From Fibrobacter sp. UWB11 (lineage in GTDB: Bacteria > Fibrobacterota > Fibrobacteria > Fibrobacterales > Fibrobacteraceae), in assembly GCF_900143015.1 (NCBI RefSeq), contig NZ_FSRT01000001.1, positions 1,426,001-1,490,000 on the forward strand: a stretch of 64,000 nt of DNA. Reading direction: 5' to 3'. The notes under the pieces were generated by a model, which did not search any database, was not told where the DNA came from, and saw only the letters and a list, made by a program, of their open reading frames with translations. Made by a program: the position numbers and the translations under genes. Positions 21,701-24,278 of this stretch are shown piece by piece. Numbering within the stretch: position 1 is the stretch's first letter; every line of letters starts with the position of its first letter.

Positions 21701-22068
21701 GCTTCTTTAAGAACAGCTGCAATTTTTTCCGAAATATCAGACTTAAACGAATCTTCCGAATTGTAAAATAAAGCTATAGGAGAATCAATTTTATCGTAAA
21801 TTCCTAACTTAGATACATCAAATTCCGTAAAAGAACCAATAGAAGATACCGCATTTTCTGCAACAGAGTTCGCAATTACATCAAACTGACTTTCATATTC
21901 TTCAATTTTTTCAGCATCAAAACCCGCAGAAGCATCCATCATCAAACGAGGTTCGAGATTTTCGATTTTAAAGTTCTTTTTGGAACTATTCCTCGAACGA
22001 ATTGCTTTTTTTGCTGCATTTTTGGAAATTTTGGAGTTTTTACGAGAGTTGTTGTTCTTTTTGGACAT
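787..22068 (-). CDS. Giant LEPR-XLL / RTX-repeat surface or secreted protein, 7093 aa
   Basis: The start is ATG 22068 (MSKKNNN), with AAAGG 8 nt upstream; the ATG ten codons earlier lies inside a hairpin and is less likely. Residues 1-36 are basic and Asn/Ser-rich. LEPRLMMDA at 38-46 matches the LEPR-XLL motif known at the N-terminus of very large repeat proteins. There is no hydrophobic signal peptide. Residues 50 to about 3100 carry diverged beta-rich modules of roughly 250-300 residues. EF-hand-like loops appear near 212, 3820 and 3870. A classic RTX block (GGxGNDxIxGG) lies at about 4010-4365, then Calx-beta-like segments. A second RTX-like block of about eleven NVVLGDGG modules spans 5390-6840 and includes two beta-sandwich insertions. 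An Asn/Gln/Gly linker (about 6919-6979) leads to a 110-residue C-terminal domain. The protein is probably a calcium-stabilised adhesin. Its exporter is inferred to be the M50/HlyD/TolC set in this window. Confidence 0.93.
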   Translation of the reverse strand: MSKKNNNSRKNSKISKNAAKKAIRSRNSSKKNFKIENLEPRLMMDASAGFDAEKIEEYESQFDVIANSVAENAVSSIGSFTEFDVSKLGIYDKIDSPIALFYNSEDSFKSDISEKIAAVLKEAINNASDADESITLSQFVGTYIEGVLKGPNKELYKDFSFGAVDNKIVVTINVSNQKTISDVNFDIENSGKITTNEDASLSSSARIQVSVDLDKNGDGIYLNDGEDFSVETPVIEKIESVINNLGLKAKFKNLNFVEQNLNDSPDMKLSYDGSDVSTNVDLEFKLENSEGLPFAVGDNDFLKIKKNGENIDVKAPKFQIKENFLMDSVLKGLSSVDLSILDFLKIPVGANEFTVSEVASQMNVLWNYVPGAILNSLAEMKLNVTDFNSSMASSKNESAELKDVFDGISIAGNSSALTLVEGDNSVALKIDLKSGRMNKLDLGLFDLENVDMKSSFDIDVALNVKDGKISFTRASLQNFNLIVPKKSVTSVKFNGFDATLDGGEFELGVSIVNTNDRLKVQKCSGNLAYSGIVVKSADSTVLLNEKSGNFSYSYSENKWILPESISKLTALYGNDSFSINNLVKNAGAVPFLQNVNLPIESTSLSVQQLVSNVDSIRNDLSRTIANCLNKVSDGTGALYSIDAKSLQSDFMTFAEAKLIDPSKKNLFSSINLELGNQSINLLETPVDGSVFNLSNGQNVFKITFKPKQSALSNLDIYGSTLSSATVDTEIGVNFVVQATNKGVSLGGVSLDCFKFTVKPVGNVAGLPYAIDSNGIVISFDSGKWNESGVDFSELPKISFKKFEDSLTNSTTLKNGLFQIGGTSIGASSLVKKIDGVWTEVSKAFTSALNTDSLDVNVDALKNTLDSLLADKKNDVITWLSDVKVVEKNVNGGADKVYSVVFTLQTAYMDKLDIHTQSLKNLGVKTSIDVDVSISKKQVEGSAEQIVYDNINLASVLFDVDLKNAMSDELPYSISSDHMEVSWNGTVWNENIPEITLKDDLSLKNSLAVLENTDIPKIGKLSSLSKASSEAEVYWNCLTEALHSVFAGNVANRAQLKVSDLKTAFKSVLTTNKISIGNSTVQLIELKNVGGQDTEVSHDLLGTAADDTIITLNQADNVLNFVIGTNDFTLGKLSVDGIDFDGVIANGVFHLNVDAFVDGKNVSLKKAAFDSFELNVAHDLGIDKTVKLNVDKVQADLKNAKLNLKVSINSDEGKIEIGSLEYGSLDVKCGDTSLVTDGQKDSLNFTDGTWKYSHDLDELVSIVKADKFSLQNAVKLADDFKFPYEIGKNLKIGQGNYSATQILNIVDDVRTNVMLALSSNITDTSGSCQLNLPSVKAVVDALNASVVSLNSVGVKDFFTAIKIKYVDSADGDMIVDILNDDESSLKAATITGNSLTIEFCSHVDKQKVKLTSEGTQQETDVDLSIVVVVEIGKTGNQIGLTSKFNSFKLEMPQITSAGSAFDLENGQLEVSITETGAQSNVKLDDYIEENYDPLSTDFDVLDFVNIPFLENPSFSVNGIPFGIKDIVDVVSEYNRFVQYVVDEASEFEDGVEGGKVNLDKIKALINQYVDKKIPLDSISIYKDSLDDQGAFYDKNAFKKLLGSGVTTDGDFVQLNEGENVLILKISPDSIKFTKNIDLSLLNVENFGVGFDAYIKIVFDILDGWTVFNDCYLDAIDLKLSADVDDIKLGGLFKADFKDAKGNDKKGCLEFKINIDPNVENLSDIVGDTSIVLGYEKLDLSVCGMTAVSLDGQNDGPFSYNFSTGEWHLPETIQRFASFSGDNLITQVHTVLNTTQTALRSLVESKTKLDFLDGSIERVVDIVEKVERVAYGDEKNKYGLFKKNETKNSYEPRFSDVEGFVDEFNRAWYVFVREGTDLDKVKDTLDYCSAVYIYKDKNGKEIEHSKNNKNVGEDEKLSFIKLSFKLGFNYDKQWGLDFAKALGNQLANISTCGNIHVTADAGIYFNMIIDFESQSSLSESSDLNAIGLFDHGSEDMPEEEKIKAVKEDEYYTAFGFEQKKFDDKLYIRLTKSDKSELTTIEINADENLDTTGSDWFKPIDSSKNVNVKYTSDKCLYITAKEKFDVENGAPLRSADLASGGDAFAELKLTGSNLQTTYTAKSSGSKLSDVKWTIDFFDEKSKYLNENGSLKTNAKIKEDVSIEIEFGEIEKLVDKGIILEKNDRKKQINEYLCLLKDSDNDLVKLPTELKEGRSIMNSYGLYVVDIIKTSGDLFDVVFGCDSRLIQSDDKNRYLLLDKNVGSEITYMRISTEITPSMNTPKLKGAFVYNIDKGENINDEKAIKNIIFVEFDSYIQDRLKEYEYEKYDESKIQDIVTQLNDKLDSSLTSIIEFKADEIEKNSKKYWVISLVSINENYRIKLSESVLKVDAGSNSIFVNVDNCLTVSNLAKSVENAINIHVKNNQGSDFKNISSVRVVDGKIVFVATSSVKINVSGKPGVFDNNDFKIGESNVEFQDCLTKALDELKKANPTDSDKTIKDVTIKNLLNQINTYLSSENLEIRLGDGKKDEQQKEFVGDHFEIVRTGDSKKSFTLTSVGASNVLEWLGFVSGQEAKLVSGEMKIVGTSVINFDWAKAIKLDGVVLSADVSFGMGGNVVVSNVIEVKDDSVTLAIGDNDKNAYKVDGFLRLGDKDTAKYYRILKVNVVDIDETAKIESIEVSLMPINADKSLEEDKRKLQNVSNLKTWENAFYVASASASVDFLGVDVIAEGNAKLETSFTLTKKNQNKSNSSNAGNTQVVTDAESNKFDFFDFEVDPSFDVKGDGFTLKSYADVFGEGIKLTDGSIGVIKNDKDGYKLDGKFDVNGNAFDEIFDQFKDFSIEKLFAILETLIERVDQITKNSDGVKIPVINKSVRDLVNVANDLRDIITRLRAEKVTTIQKFGNLLNTYLDEFGLVSPTKKGKLFELKPVYDADGNFESLEFSFNIQKNFKTRHRFSIGNGSSGVNGNIDLDVDGGFWFSLSAKLCRDAVNNDFYLALVDCSENKDSDEIAIKFGAEISIAGDKMRFDLGINSGNDSQKNLLSNLISVGSDENEAFIYGMACFNGSYGAKKADINADELKLSALTSDSSLTYTLPVAIYGKLPVYACNMSLGNVYMGKCIGENVAFVENSTFTNAKDAVETAMNAYKADHNNCESLYILNKGTSSFGFDIKTTEDAVGLKDKFIVDFSEAYQKISDLANFANLDWFSKIKLAVAGLNNLFEMLESGMNSGMGSKLKSVPVLGTALSSGVDFLSVLRDKILDPFSKYVYESTGLTAEMVAKKMNALLKDYLLNVNYDPNDNYYFSWNNQNDAKWTQSGEGGKGTWYRTDGESAEWFFNLGQTYSYGKSIEFDLGFPGLGLSSDAGLDLSLAWSLEFGFGISQKKGFYFIFGDGNEINVTANATLDGKIVGSLAGLGLALDVNDGGTKVSLDFGVDLNNPSNSLYNAKTGLSSSLKADEGAAPRLLTDEEIKKLNKPFEDGTASKEIVSSRGYGIVELSEAFANPTFDYNASVHIDAKMTVGITKDLDRNTPKFPNITGNFKFEWDYKDFDGAGIKESRVGNLGFYGLELDMGSFISGVLGPIISKIQKVIEPLEPLIDFLTTPFPVLKDLGIKMTPLDLAKKYSKGEFDDRMVYAIKDLIAVSKTISAINGKGLSIKLGDFVLVEKKNVDPNLPEEEKQKEKEKQQNNSSAEEFLKGKSSTDSVDVGKYSDKLKNNSDIGGEADKELQKQGLHMEGSGSWEFIWSNPSKIFKLLLGEDVDLVKYTMPKLCFNFDWSQFIRIWGPLGARIGVTFSASIQLGFGYDTLGIRQWVKGGYKDYSRLLNGFYVADKDESGYDVNELSFYGGLTASAEVNVGVSAGVGGGVGINVGFNLYDPNNDGKVRLSEMGQIIKEDGLFGLFDVNGKITAKLYAYVDLLFYTKKWNITKEITLFEFDYKHSAIPVMASRNENGDVVGHVGPNAGDRISTDNVNTTLNDGDETITLDLSGNTVYWADKKKSETVDGGKKLIIDGGAGIDTITLKGNASFDIEIMGGDGDDVIDLSGLTMVGDHSVVIWGGSGNDRIYGAKGLNIIFGDGGYKPTDEEKQKLLASGNGYYIEGRVEADVAGDDTIVGGSSNDIIFGGAGNDSIYGGDGNDYIFGDGGRVVYDEKGNISSIDRTDISLDGGNDVILGGAGSDFIYGGAGNDRVDGGAGDDTIFGERGHDVILGGSGDDEIRGGSGHDIIFGDSLKSDLILTSLFDKEFFSDEFKDVHFNNKDLFGNADKPTISRDKFFNVDGYSGGDDLAAAGIDYIYGDEGDDLIFGDSGTNDGNDDHIEGGIGNDIIDGNGGNDTISGGIDNDIIYGGLGNDTIDGGAGNDSLYGDNGIRQYKGNFASFENDQITFGENLGLSKNVYKNAVSKEDGSTKGGNDKIMTGPGMDFVDGQGGSDQVIVTLMGESETNYANITDSGTDKFDTDTLTIEGTEYNDTLLMRMNKEKTKEDDKDVEGTLGFVALLPQQKTDPSEVTNDNIERVNFTRGIDVVNLNGNGGDDKIAIDGTAKITNVDGGAGKDSFQIGQLYNSERLSSGNQSIKKDDEFNTVQENANEKYLSDGVTRDTVLNVEGGVGEDSFTLLHNVGTVSMAGGRGDDTFSIHTFRKRIPNPNWTEGSDVPKFIGEPVESGVMSVDGGAGVDTLNVAGTVGDDTVLITKEGMLSDSVGVKVAGVETTNFDAGAGDDMFYVISNNEGETTNINGGFGNDTVSVGGLDEEKILRSSDSDGQTNYVTYEVLEKDSGDLSEEERKNVSDLSDKKKGVVRSDKFIVMDTSKQPVVFYSANENYIDLSNIVVSANGDATFYIGYTGDIKDSTIDVVLNVPMLSSTAVQHGDRGIVIKEVVDGKTTEYSDEVRLTFDKDNKIAKISVKVLEDSLFEESCSYSITAKSYWKNAGKDEKLERSVNVISVNVGAETIAAEDEYKNLFTRSDEFNISTNTIYLGEFAKGFNGVVSAYIKNKDIVFVSEGHFDSNAGTFTLTDSELNQCKGQTLVVNYRADNMRLDGSKLRLVYDNIKEYDIEEGGTKKSLFNINYKCEDGSEMTVFSKDEAATHSDAEIYYALLGDSLVFYNKSNNRLASLHGNVSISSTKYARIEEKAGIGDPDLRDDNSVIEIVETTPMHQVLAEAVDDTKTALNSTTFTVKYNGSIENGKTVYVKVSVSDFDPDLNKEDTHLEIIGAEKKGSSIILKFTKDSLTANITIFAKHDDDKEEYGKVLVGEKPYRIDEVDGNVNAYGQGTSVVADFDNPDLLKYKHKLTNNGNVESASRYNEKNSYDVNKMGKVSSFEVKDEKTTFVFDGENADKLVDGCTVKIIMGDVETEWLYVDSADKLHNSFTVLSSVTDFDPANGDVYALFSDAKDYLFKDENDNTDRIFVNNQGSDENASSKFDKHFAQSATGEQTEILDSVEFTHSELNGKVVANHFEFGEYNLGSGEDKVDIYKTHYRNDDEASFQTFTVVNTGDGEDQIKIHSYKNDSDGQLVINAEDGGEDKEGCGDKIDATSEDITKNGMIVFGGKGRDTIDVNQGVIAFGDMGNIQYKNAKGEIVTNLGYKEVGSGDDKKYETIHTKISKDDKGKLEKQTDGVARGATSIKSVGLDVGAHDKITAGGHDSIAVGGFANDEISVTGGKNVVLGDNGEIKYTTNETVTTTWHNNKDLHKYLESVATMADNIGDVDTINITGDNNVAMGGDKGDTITIGIAGQPNSGCNNVVLGDGGIALFTKDESAEDPEKVTPYDVHTTHDATGGVDTIHVYGGSNVAMGGAEGDKIYIGETGYESDNNVVLGDGGKYDLKKNVSLEIRTTSDKVGGEDTIEIHGGQNTVMGGFLKDDIDIFGNDNVVLGDGGLANYDKRPEVVKGDTNVNAGLIKVETQADEIEVVMPKDDNPSGKSVRLNDDIDIHGDINIVMGGVDADKIIIDGADNVVVGDAGVYTVRENCLTVETKSEPFGGHDIITTGDGKNTILGGTDVDEITTGNGNDIIVGDGGLVIMDNDHNPLIVTNSGKNVAEENEETKSAGGDIIITAGGDNVIFGGLGEDKIDSGNGEDVVFGDNGYATFRGNAGLANDLHEKFTDLKDVFTFENAPEVRDSATLSFNFQGPAQWGIGANEQAGVLTESENHRVGNWNNIKTQSGQEAGTYGNDDKELVYFDDGTRASAVSVTYGASESHRVKTSDGANIRLHGYDQSQFVTGSNPGDVNLMKSGLEISGNNARNTLLTQIDGLDQYFTEYDVIVYLDMVRENSMPEHSVRMVTLFIDTFDEDGNCVSKEFDRFYVNDPDNNTFNGSWTVATGKSVETAIVSNCVIFKSYTDANGVMHTLSGDRFHVEITDPLNGTNGKDRAGIAGIQVCGKLHKQDIAASTDIDYGSKDTIKTSGGNDIVVGGTGGDEITTYGDEYYGIDDFDVVFGDNAKILLTDRDSKDSTASTLTHAESIAATNFTANYDDIINTGDGNDVVVGGIGHDVINTGATEKAQTTIEGVTVTSFNFVRESTNQSMLINDGESAGVVVDNHWKNVYLRNHEMRDRATGNEVAPKKGAITFDYTSIAQWNNNNAHEQEDPVMDADTGNNKMMKTLVMGQKYETLSLSLHNLPGSENSPCDVYVYVGGKLEHGDAYDYVFEITGSDNKKFYLNDWAGNSFEGEFKEITCTSYTPDMLVSGVTPSVSMIGNYVVFRGIKTAEYTVQIRCVQTGVGNQQPNDIPVFTGVQIVSGAKRTGDIAVGGDHDKDLVFGDDAMLDFDLDIPFAGNENLSDYKNRVISATSMSVSADAARNVRTDDVIHTGIDRDVVVGGDGKDYIRTGDGDDVVLGDNASLKLENNNPIGVFRPDVEIVLEDNQYFQGTNEAYLDNDGVQVQTMEQKYYQGKLSGIALQNTENGRRDDIDGESGKDLVFEGEYNDAPLYVEQQQSSNNTNNQGNTNQGENNTNNQGNTNQGENNTNNQGNTNQGENNTGNNQGNSNQGENNQGSSNNTNTDERVETIGTLPEVIVFEAGKTIKLVCTDYPQGNPYWTPNICIRGNNAENAPIPELDWFWDGKFRAHTNSTNDLYVDIPDHPNGENGMYVIYVTAKTSGRASLYVNQ
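1137..1299. repeat. 39-bp tandem repeat, about 4 copies, coding an Asn/Gln/Gly linker
   Basis: A 39-bp unit is repeated head to tail, encoding a 13-residue unit rich in Asn, Gln, Gly and Thr. The copy nearest 1170 has one extra codon. It lies inside the giant gene, just before the C-terminal domain. The unit length is a multiple of three, so gain or loss of copies would keep the frame. Confidence 0.9.
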
Positions 22069-22081
22069 AAGGATTACCTTT

Positions 22082-22099
22082 GGTGTATCATCATACACC
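22082..22099 (-). promoter_or_regulatory. Hairpin directly before the ribosome binding site of the giant gene
   Basis: There is a 7-bp perfect stem (22082-22088 with 22093-22099) and a 4-nt loop. In the transcript it ends immediately before AAAGG, the presumed Shine-Dalgarno sequence for ATG 22068. It could affect initiation or mRNA stability. Confidence 0.6.
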
Positions 22100-22127
22100 G
22101 ATTTTTAATTAAACTTTTTGTTAGGAT

Positions 22128-22148
22128 ATTCCGACACCATGTCGGAAT
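22128..22148. promoter_or_regulatory. 9-bp perfect inverted repeat in the giant gene leader
   Basis: ATTCCGACA and TGTCGGAAT flank a 3-nt centre. It may be an operator or an RNA hairpin. No T-run follows on the minus strand, so it is not a terminator. Confidence 0.55.
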
Positions 22149-22153
22149 AACGC

Positions 22154-22176
22154 AAGAAAGGCGGATACAATCCGCC
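22154..22176 (-). terminator. Terminator-like hairpin after the FISUMP lipoprotein gene
   Basis: A GGCGGAT/ATCCGCC stem with a 3-nt loop (22160-22176) is followed on the minus strand by TTTCTT. It lies 20 bp past the stop at 22197. The T-run is weak, so read-through into the giant gene is possible. Confidence 0.65.
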
Positions 22177-22196
22177 TTAATATTTTTATAAGGAAA

Positions 22197-23393
22197 CTAT
22201 TCTAGCTTTACGCAACGAACAGATACGCCTTCCAATTTCGAGCCTGCTGAATTTTTAGCAGGAGATTCTTCACCCAACTTCGAAACAAGTGCTGAATTAA
22301 CAATTGTCAATGAGGTGCCGCCATATTCTTGCGGATAATTCCAAATAGCAAAATTTGCTAATGATTCAAATGCTCCTTTTTCAGTTCTATACCCCGCACC
22401 AATCAAAGAAAATCCACTTGTATTAGTTCCATTAAAACATTGAGAACGCAAACCGCTTATTCCCTCATCATATTTATCTTCGTATTGTCGAATAATTACA
22501 TAGTCATCCCATGTAAAAAGTCGCCAACCTTCAGGGCATATTCCTCGATGTTTTTCTTGTATTAAATCCGTGCAACTTTCGGTATTGCAACGACTCGGTA
22601 GTTGCATCATTTCCGCCCATTGGTAAAGCCCACCAAATCGATCACAATAGGTTGTGTCGTTGTTATAGCAATAGCGTTCAATTTTTGCATCATCATTTTG
22701 GTCATTTTCACCAGAAACCATTTCACCGATATTTAAATTTTCGGCCATAACAGTTACAGATTTTCCAGTTTTTGATGAAACTGCGGTATAGTAGTAATAA
22801 CTGCGACCATTACGCGTATCGGTAAAAGTCTTATAATCATTTTTATGAACGTTCCAGTTTCCTGCAAGGCATGTATCATGAGCATATGGTTTATACTCAA
22901 TACCACTAGATACGTCATTGTTTAGACTCGAAGATGAAGAAATCTTTTGACTAGAGCTAGACTCAACTTTTTTACTTGAGCTTGAGGCCGAGACAGAAGA
23001 AGAGGATGCAACCTTTGCAGACGATGACGAAACGTCATTGCGAGGAGTCGAAGATGACGAAGCAATCTTTTGACTAGAACTAGACTCTACTTTTTTACTT
23101 GAACTCGAAGCAGGAGCAACAGAAGAAGAGGATGATTCCTTCTTGACAGAAGAAGAAGAAACTGTCTTTTGATTGGAACTAGACTCGGCTTTTTTGCTAG
23201 AGCTAGAAGACTTAGACCCATTCGACTCCACTGACGTTCCACTCAGGGTGACACTACTTGAAGACGAATCATCATCATTTGCAGATGTTCCACTATCGTC
23301 GCCACAAGCGATGAGGGCTATGGACAAGAAAAGAGCTAGCAGGGATTGCTTCGCTATGCTCGCAATGACGCTATTCATTCCAAACTTTCTCAT
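22197..23393 (-). CDS. FISUMP-domain lipoprotein with serine linker, 398 aa
   Basis: ATG 23393 (MRKFGM) has AAGGAG 6 nt upstream, which favours it over the longer frame. The signal peptide ends in the lipobox LIAC. Residues about 45-165 are a Ser-rich linker of repeated SSSS/KKVESSSSQK units. The rest is the Fibrobacter major-paralog domain: motifs include MAENLN, YCYNNDTTYC, GGLYQWAEMM, GICPEGWRL and a C-terminal VSVRCVK. This family is lipid-anchored or secreted; no enzymatic role is established. Part of the signal peptide and of the linker is encoded by copies of an extragenic REP-like repeat. It lies 128 bp upstream of the giant gene on the same strand and may share its transcript. Confidence 0.92.
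   Translation of the reverse strand: MRKFGMNSVIASIAKQSLLALFLSIALIACGDDSGTSANDDDSSSSSVTLSGTSVESNGSKSSSSSKKAESSSNQKTVSSSSVKKESSSSSVAPASSSSKKVESSSSQKIASSSSTPRNDVSSSSAKVASSSSVSASSSSKKVESSSSQKISSSSSLNNDVSSGIEYKPYAHDTCLAGNWNVHKNDYKTFTDTRNGRSYYYYTAVSSKTGKSVTVMAENLNIGEMVSGENDQNDDAKIERYCYNNDTTYCDRFGGLYQWAEMMQLPSRCNTESCTDLIQEKHRGICPEGWRLFTWDDYVIIRQYEDKYDEGISGLRSQCFNGTNTSGFSLIGAGYRTEKGAFESLANFAIWNYPQEYGGTSLTIVNSALVSKLGEESPAKNSAGSKLEGVSVRCVKLE
23033..23067. repeat. REP-like extragenic element inside the serine-linker coding region
   Basis: The stretch begins CGTCATTGCGAGGAGTCG and ends GACGAAGCAATC, the pattern of a common bacterial intergenic repeat. Here it encodes STPRNDVSS within the FISUMP lipoprotein. 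A decayed copy seems present near 22911-22946. Confidence 0.7.
23343..23370. repeat. REP-like extragenic element inside the signal-peptide coding region
   Basis: It reads GGATTGCTTCGCTATGCTCG followed by CAATGACG and encodes SVIASIAKQS of the lipoprotein signal peptide on the minus strand. The same repeat type lies in the linker of the same gene. Confidence 0.75.
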
Positions 23394-23485
23394 TCTGTAC
23401 TCCTTTTTCAGCAGCAAGCGCAAAACAAGCACATGCCGCAGACCTCTTCCATATACCCAATAAATATTAGAAATTTATTATTAAG

Positions 23486-23533
23486 CACCTCAAGAGGTCC
23501 TGAGACCATAGGCCCCAAAACCCGTTTGAGGTG
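23486..23533. promoter_or_regulatory. Structured element between DUF3467 and FISUMP genes
   Basis: An outer 8-bp stem, CACCTCAA (23486-23493) with TTGAGGTG (23526-23533), encloses a small hairpin GGTC-CTGA-GACC. It starts 7 nt after the DUF3467 stop codon on the minus strand. No T-run follows, so it is more likely an RNA stability or regulatory structure than an intrinsic terminator. No known riboswitch was recognised. Confidence 0.5.
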
Positions 23534-23539
23534 TAAGAA

Positions 23540-23845
23540 TTAACCCTTATTAGCTTCCGGGATACCGATTTCGATTTTTCCGTACTTGGCTTCGTATGCC
23601 TTGAGGGTTGCACCAAGCATAATAGCGAGGCGTTTTGCAGTAAACGGAGTCATCACCACGCGTTCGGCGAGATCGACATCGACCTTTTCCTGATTCATTT
23701 TCCATGCGCGGTTTACGCCCAAAAGAACCATAACTTCTTCGCGACCGGCAACAACATTGGTCGCATTCACATAGAGGCTCTTCATGTTAGCGTCGTTCCA
23801 TACGACTTCTGGTTCATTTGAAGCAACTTTTTTTTCTTCGGACAT
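23540..23845 (-). CDS. DUF3467 family protein, 101 aa
   Basis: The start MSEEKK at 23845 is set by GGAG 6 nt upstream; the ATG 12 nt earlier overlaps that ribosome binding site. The sequence YVNATNVVAGREEVMVLLGV followed by a hydrophilic stretch and a C-terminal helix (AKRLAIMLGATLKAYEAKYG) fits DUF3467, a small cytosolic family of unknown function. There is no signal peptide. It is divergent from the beta-helix operon and upstream of the FISUMP gene on the same strand. Confidence 0.85.
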   Translation of the reverse strand: MSEEKKVASNEPEVVWNDANMKSLYVNATNVVAGREEVMVLLGVNRAWKMNQEKVDVDLAERVVMTPFTAKRLAIMLGATLKAYEAKYGKIEIGIPEANKG

Positions 23846-24278
23846 TTTAATCTCCAAATTTTAATACATTACAACTCGTTTATGTAAGTCGTTTACAGTC
23901 AACAAAATACGTTATTTTAAAGCTACAAAATTCCTTCATTTTTGTGGAATTTCAGCCAAAATAAGCAATATTGCCAACTTTTTCACGCTTCACACAAACG
24001 ATAGAATATAGTATAAATTATCAAAAATCAAGTATAGACAAGACAAATAACTTATTACAATTAACATACATAAGCAATTTTCAAACCGACACTCATTACT
24101 TTTTTCTTACCAAACAACATTTTCCTTGACAACAGAATAACGCTATTCTATTTTCGCCTCGTTTTAGGATAAAATCACAACTTGGAGATTCATACAAACT
24201 TTATACGTAAAAAGTTTACCAAATTATTTCCCAAACAAATCAATCAACATAAAATACCAAACATATCCACACATAATC
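23846..24278. other. AT-rich intergenic region between divergent genes
   Basis: This 433-bp region holds the promoter of the beta-helix operon (24126-24175), described separately. The remainder is AT-rich with no plausible reading frame and no recognised RNA. Confidence 0.7.
24096..24186 (+). promoter_or_regulatory. Promoter/leader shared with the HlyD-TolC operon, copy 1
   Basis: TTGACA (24126-24131), a 17-bp spacer and TATTTT (24149-24154) make a good sigma-70-type promoter. ATTTT (24150-24154) and AAAAT (24171-24175) form an inverted repeat over the likely transcription start. The preceding TTACTTTTTTCTTACC and the following leader through GGAG are nearly identical to those at 32390-32480. 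Confidence 0.8.

Noticed and set aside
22068-22098. Start of the giant gene ten codons upstream
   Set aside because: That ATG falls in a hairpin without a ribosome binding site, while the ATG at 22068 has AAAGG at good distance.
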